Origin: Rhodoferax sp.
GTDB taxonomy: Bacteria > Pseudomonadota > Gammaproteobacteria > Burkholderiales > Burkholderiaceae_C
Direction of reading: 5' to 3'
DNA: 16,181 nucleotides
Assembly: GCA_029865675.1 (NCBI GenBank)
Contig: JARXAU010000005.1
Coordinates: 1 to 16,181, forward strand
Part shown: positions 14,730-16,181 of the stretch, piece after piece
Position numbering within the stretch: position 1 is the first letter of the stretch
Layout of the letters: each line of letters starts with the position of its first letter
Translations under genes and position numbers: made by a program
The notes under the pieces: model-generated
Told to the model about the DNA's origin: nothing
Seen by the model: the letters and a program-made list of their open reading frames with translations, nothing else
The model's database searches: none

Positions 14730-16181
14730 TCAATACCACTGGTCAGGCATGGAGGCTTTTTTGCGGTCCATAAAGTCGCGGATGGATTCGTCCACCGCCA
14801 CGTCCAATTCAGGCGCCACATAGTCGGCCAGGGACTGCTTCCAGCGCCGGTTGGCGCGGGTGGCGGCGTCGGTCTGGCCGGCTTCGGTCCAGGTTTCAAA
14901 CGGCGTGTCGTCAGAGATGCTGGAGTCGTAAAACGCCGTGGTGTAGTTGGCCATGGTGTGGGCGCTGCCCAGGTAGTGGCCGCCGGGGGTGACTTGCTCA
15001 AAAGCGTTCATGGCCAAGGTGTTGTCGTCCACGGTGACGCCGCCCAGGTAGCTGTGCAGCGCGCCGCAAAAGTCGGCGTCCATCATGAATTTCTCGTAGC
15101 TCATGGACAGCAAGCCGTCCAAAAATCCGGCCGAATGCAAGATGAAATTGGCGCCGCAGTGCACGGCGGACAACATGGACATGACGCTTTCCTGCATGGC
15201 CTGGCCGTCAGGCAGCTTGGACGTGGTGAACGACCCGGCGCAGCGCAGCGGCAAATTCAGCCGCCGGGCCAGTTGCCCCACCACCATCGAGCCAATGGCA
15301 GGCTCGGGCGTGCCAAAGGTGGGCGAGCCCGAGCGCAGCGACATGCTGCTTAAAAAGTTGCCATAAATGACCGGCGCACCGGGCCGCTCGAGCTGCGTCA
15401 TGGCGCAGCCAACCAGGGTCTCCGCGTGGGCCTGGGCAATGGCCCCGGCGTTGGTCACCGGCCCCATGGCGCCGCCCAAAATAAAGGGCACGATGACAGC
15501 AGCCTGGTTGGCACGGGCGTAGGCGCGGGCCGATTTGGTCATGGTGCCGTCCCACAAGAGCGGGGAGTTGACGTTGACGTTGCCCAAAATCACGCAGTTT
15601 TTATCCACAAAGTCGGCGCCAAACAGCATGCGGCTCATGGCAATCGAGTCCTCGGCGCGCTCCTCAGACGTGATGGAGCCCATGTAGCCTTTGTCCGAAT
15701 AGCGCATGTGGGCATAGACCATGTCCAGATGCCGCTTGTTGACCGGCACATCGGTGGGTTCGCACACGGTGCCGCCGCTGTGGTGCAGCCAGGGGCAGTT
15801 GTAGGCCAGCTTGATAAAGTTTTGAAAGTCGTCCAGGGTGCCGTAGCGCCGCCCCCGGTCCAGGTCCATCACAAAGGGCGATCCGTAGGCGGGCGAAAAC
15901 ACCACGCTGTTGCCGCCAATTTGCACCGAATGCGCCGGGTTGCGCGCGTGCTGGGTGAATTCTTTGGGCGCGGTTTTGAGCACTTCGCGCAAATGACCGG
16001 GCTCAAACTTCACCCGCATGCCGTCCACCTTGGCACCGGACTTTTTAAACATCGCCAGCACTTCGTCGTCATCCCGAATGTCCAGGCCCACTTCGGCCAG
16101 GATGCGGTCCGCCGTGGCCTCAATCTTGAGCAGGCTTTCCTCGCCCATGATGTCGTAGGTGGGAATGACGCGCTTGATGTA
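14730..16181 (-). CDS. Trimethylamine methyltransferase (MttB) superfamily protein, non-pyrrolysine, 5' end probably outside window
   Basis: The frame is open from the right edge to TGA at 14730-14732. An ATG at 16148 gives 472 residues, but the codons before it (YIKRVIPTYDI) look like family sequence, so the true start probably lies beyond 16181. Counting from that ATG, family landmarks are EFTQHARNP (63-71), GRRYGTLDDFQNFIKLAY (99-116) and HHSGGTVCEP (122-131) followed by VNKRHLDMVYAHMRYSDK. Further on come VNVNSPLLWD, PFILGGAMGPVTNAG, PTFGTPEPAIGSM, SAGFLDGLLSMSYEKFMMDA, GGHYLGSAHT and the C-terminal DRKKASMPD. There is no in-frame amber codon, so it is a standard-code member, like the glycine-betaine methyltransferase MtgB, not the pyrrolysine enzyme MttB. 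Known relatives transfer a methyl group from a quaternary amine to a corrinoid protein. No corrinoid-protein gene is in the window. Cytoplasmic. Confidence 0.9.
   Translation of the reverse strand, partial: YIKRVIPTYDIMGEESLLKIEATADRILAEVGLDIRDDDEVLAMFKKSGAKVDGMRVKFEPGHLREVLKTAPKEFTQHARNPAHSVQIGGNSVVFSPAYGSPFVMDLDRGRRYGTLDDFQNFIKLAYNCPWLHHSGGTVCEPTDVPVNKRHLDMVYAHMRYSDKGYMGSITSEERAEDSIAMSRMLFGADFVDKNCVILGNVNVNSPLLWDGTMTKSARAYARANQAAVIVPFILGGAMGPVTNAGAIAQAHAETLVGCAMTQLERPGAPVIYGNFLSSMSLRSGSPTFGTPEPAIGSMVVGQLARRLNLPLRCAGSFTTSKLPDGQAMQESVMSMLSAVHCGANFILHSAGFLDGLLSMSYEKFMMDADFCGALHSYLGGVTVDDNTLAMNAFEQVTPGGHYLGSAHTMANYTTAFYDSSISDDTPFETWTEAGQTDAATRANRRWKQSLADYVAPELDVAVDESIRDFMDRKKASMPDQWY

Overview
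The window is GC-rich (roughly 60%), densely coded chromosomal DNA. Protein styles (potA/potD-type transporter parts, COG5598-type MttB homologue, SPFH protein next to an SH3-like exported protein) suggest a betaproteobacterium, probably Burkholderiales/Comamonadaceae. That placement is an inference from family resemblance, not from a marker gene. There are no rRNA or tRNA genes, CRISPR arrays or insertion sequences that I can see.

Left block (1-3309, all minus strand): a polyamine-type ABC uptake locus. It is read in the order periplasmic binding protein (2242-3309), strong intrinsic terminator (2139-2174), FAD-dependent oxidoreductase (603-2114), ABC ATPase (cut by the left edge). Permease genes would be expected just outside the window. 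A 237-bp divergent promoter region separates this block from a plus-strand gene (3547-5211). That gene encodes an HpaB/4-hydroxybutyryl-CoA dehydratase-like enzyme that keeps the fold signature but appears to have lost two of the four iron-sulfur ligands of the dehydratase. It is followed by a small exported TPR protein (5355-6032).

Middle decay zone (6033-6846): this holds no intact gene but two recognisable remnants. One is the N-terminal stub of an Old Yellow Enzyme gene on the plus strand. The other is a twice-frameshifted DUF2127-type membrane protein gene on the minus strand. They meet tail to tail near 6235-6250.

Signalling/membrane block (6847-12614): a minus-strand two-component pair (response regulator then histidine kinase, 4-bp ATGA overlap) is divergent from a plus-strand pair, an SPFH/band-7 membrane protein and an exported SH3-like protein. 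The leader of the SPFH gene carries a perfect 10-bp inverted repeat. The layout suggests one envelope-linked module, the best candidate here for an undescribed system.

Right block (12645-16181, minus strand): a non-pyrrolysine trimethylamine-methyltransferase (MttB) superfamily protein, cut by the right edge, followed 27 bp later by a large OYE/FAD fusion oxidoreductase of the dienoyl-CoA reductase/TMA dehydrogenase/N-methyl-amine demethylase group. Together they point to demethylation of a methylated amine such as a betaine or N-methylated amino acid. The ABC transporter and FAD oxidoreductase at the left end could serve similar nitrogenous substrates, but this link is only inferred.
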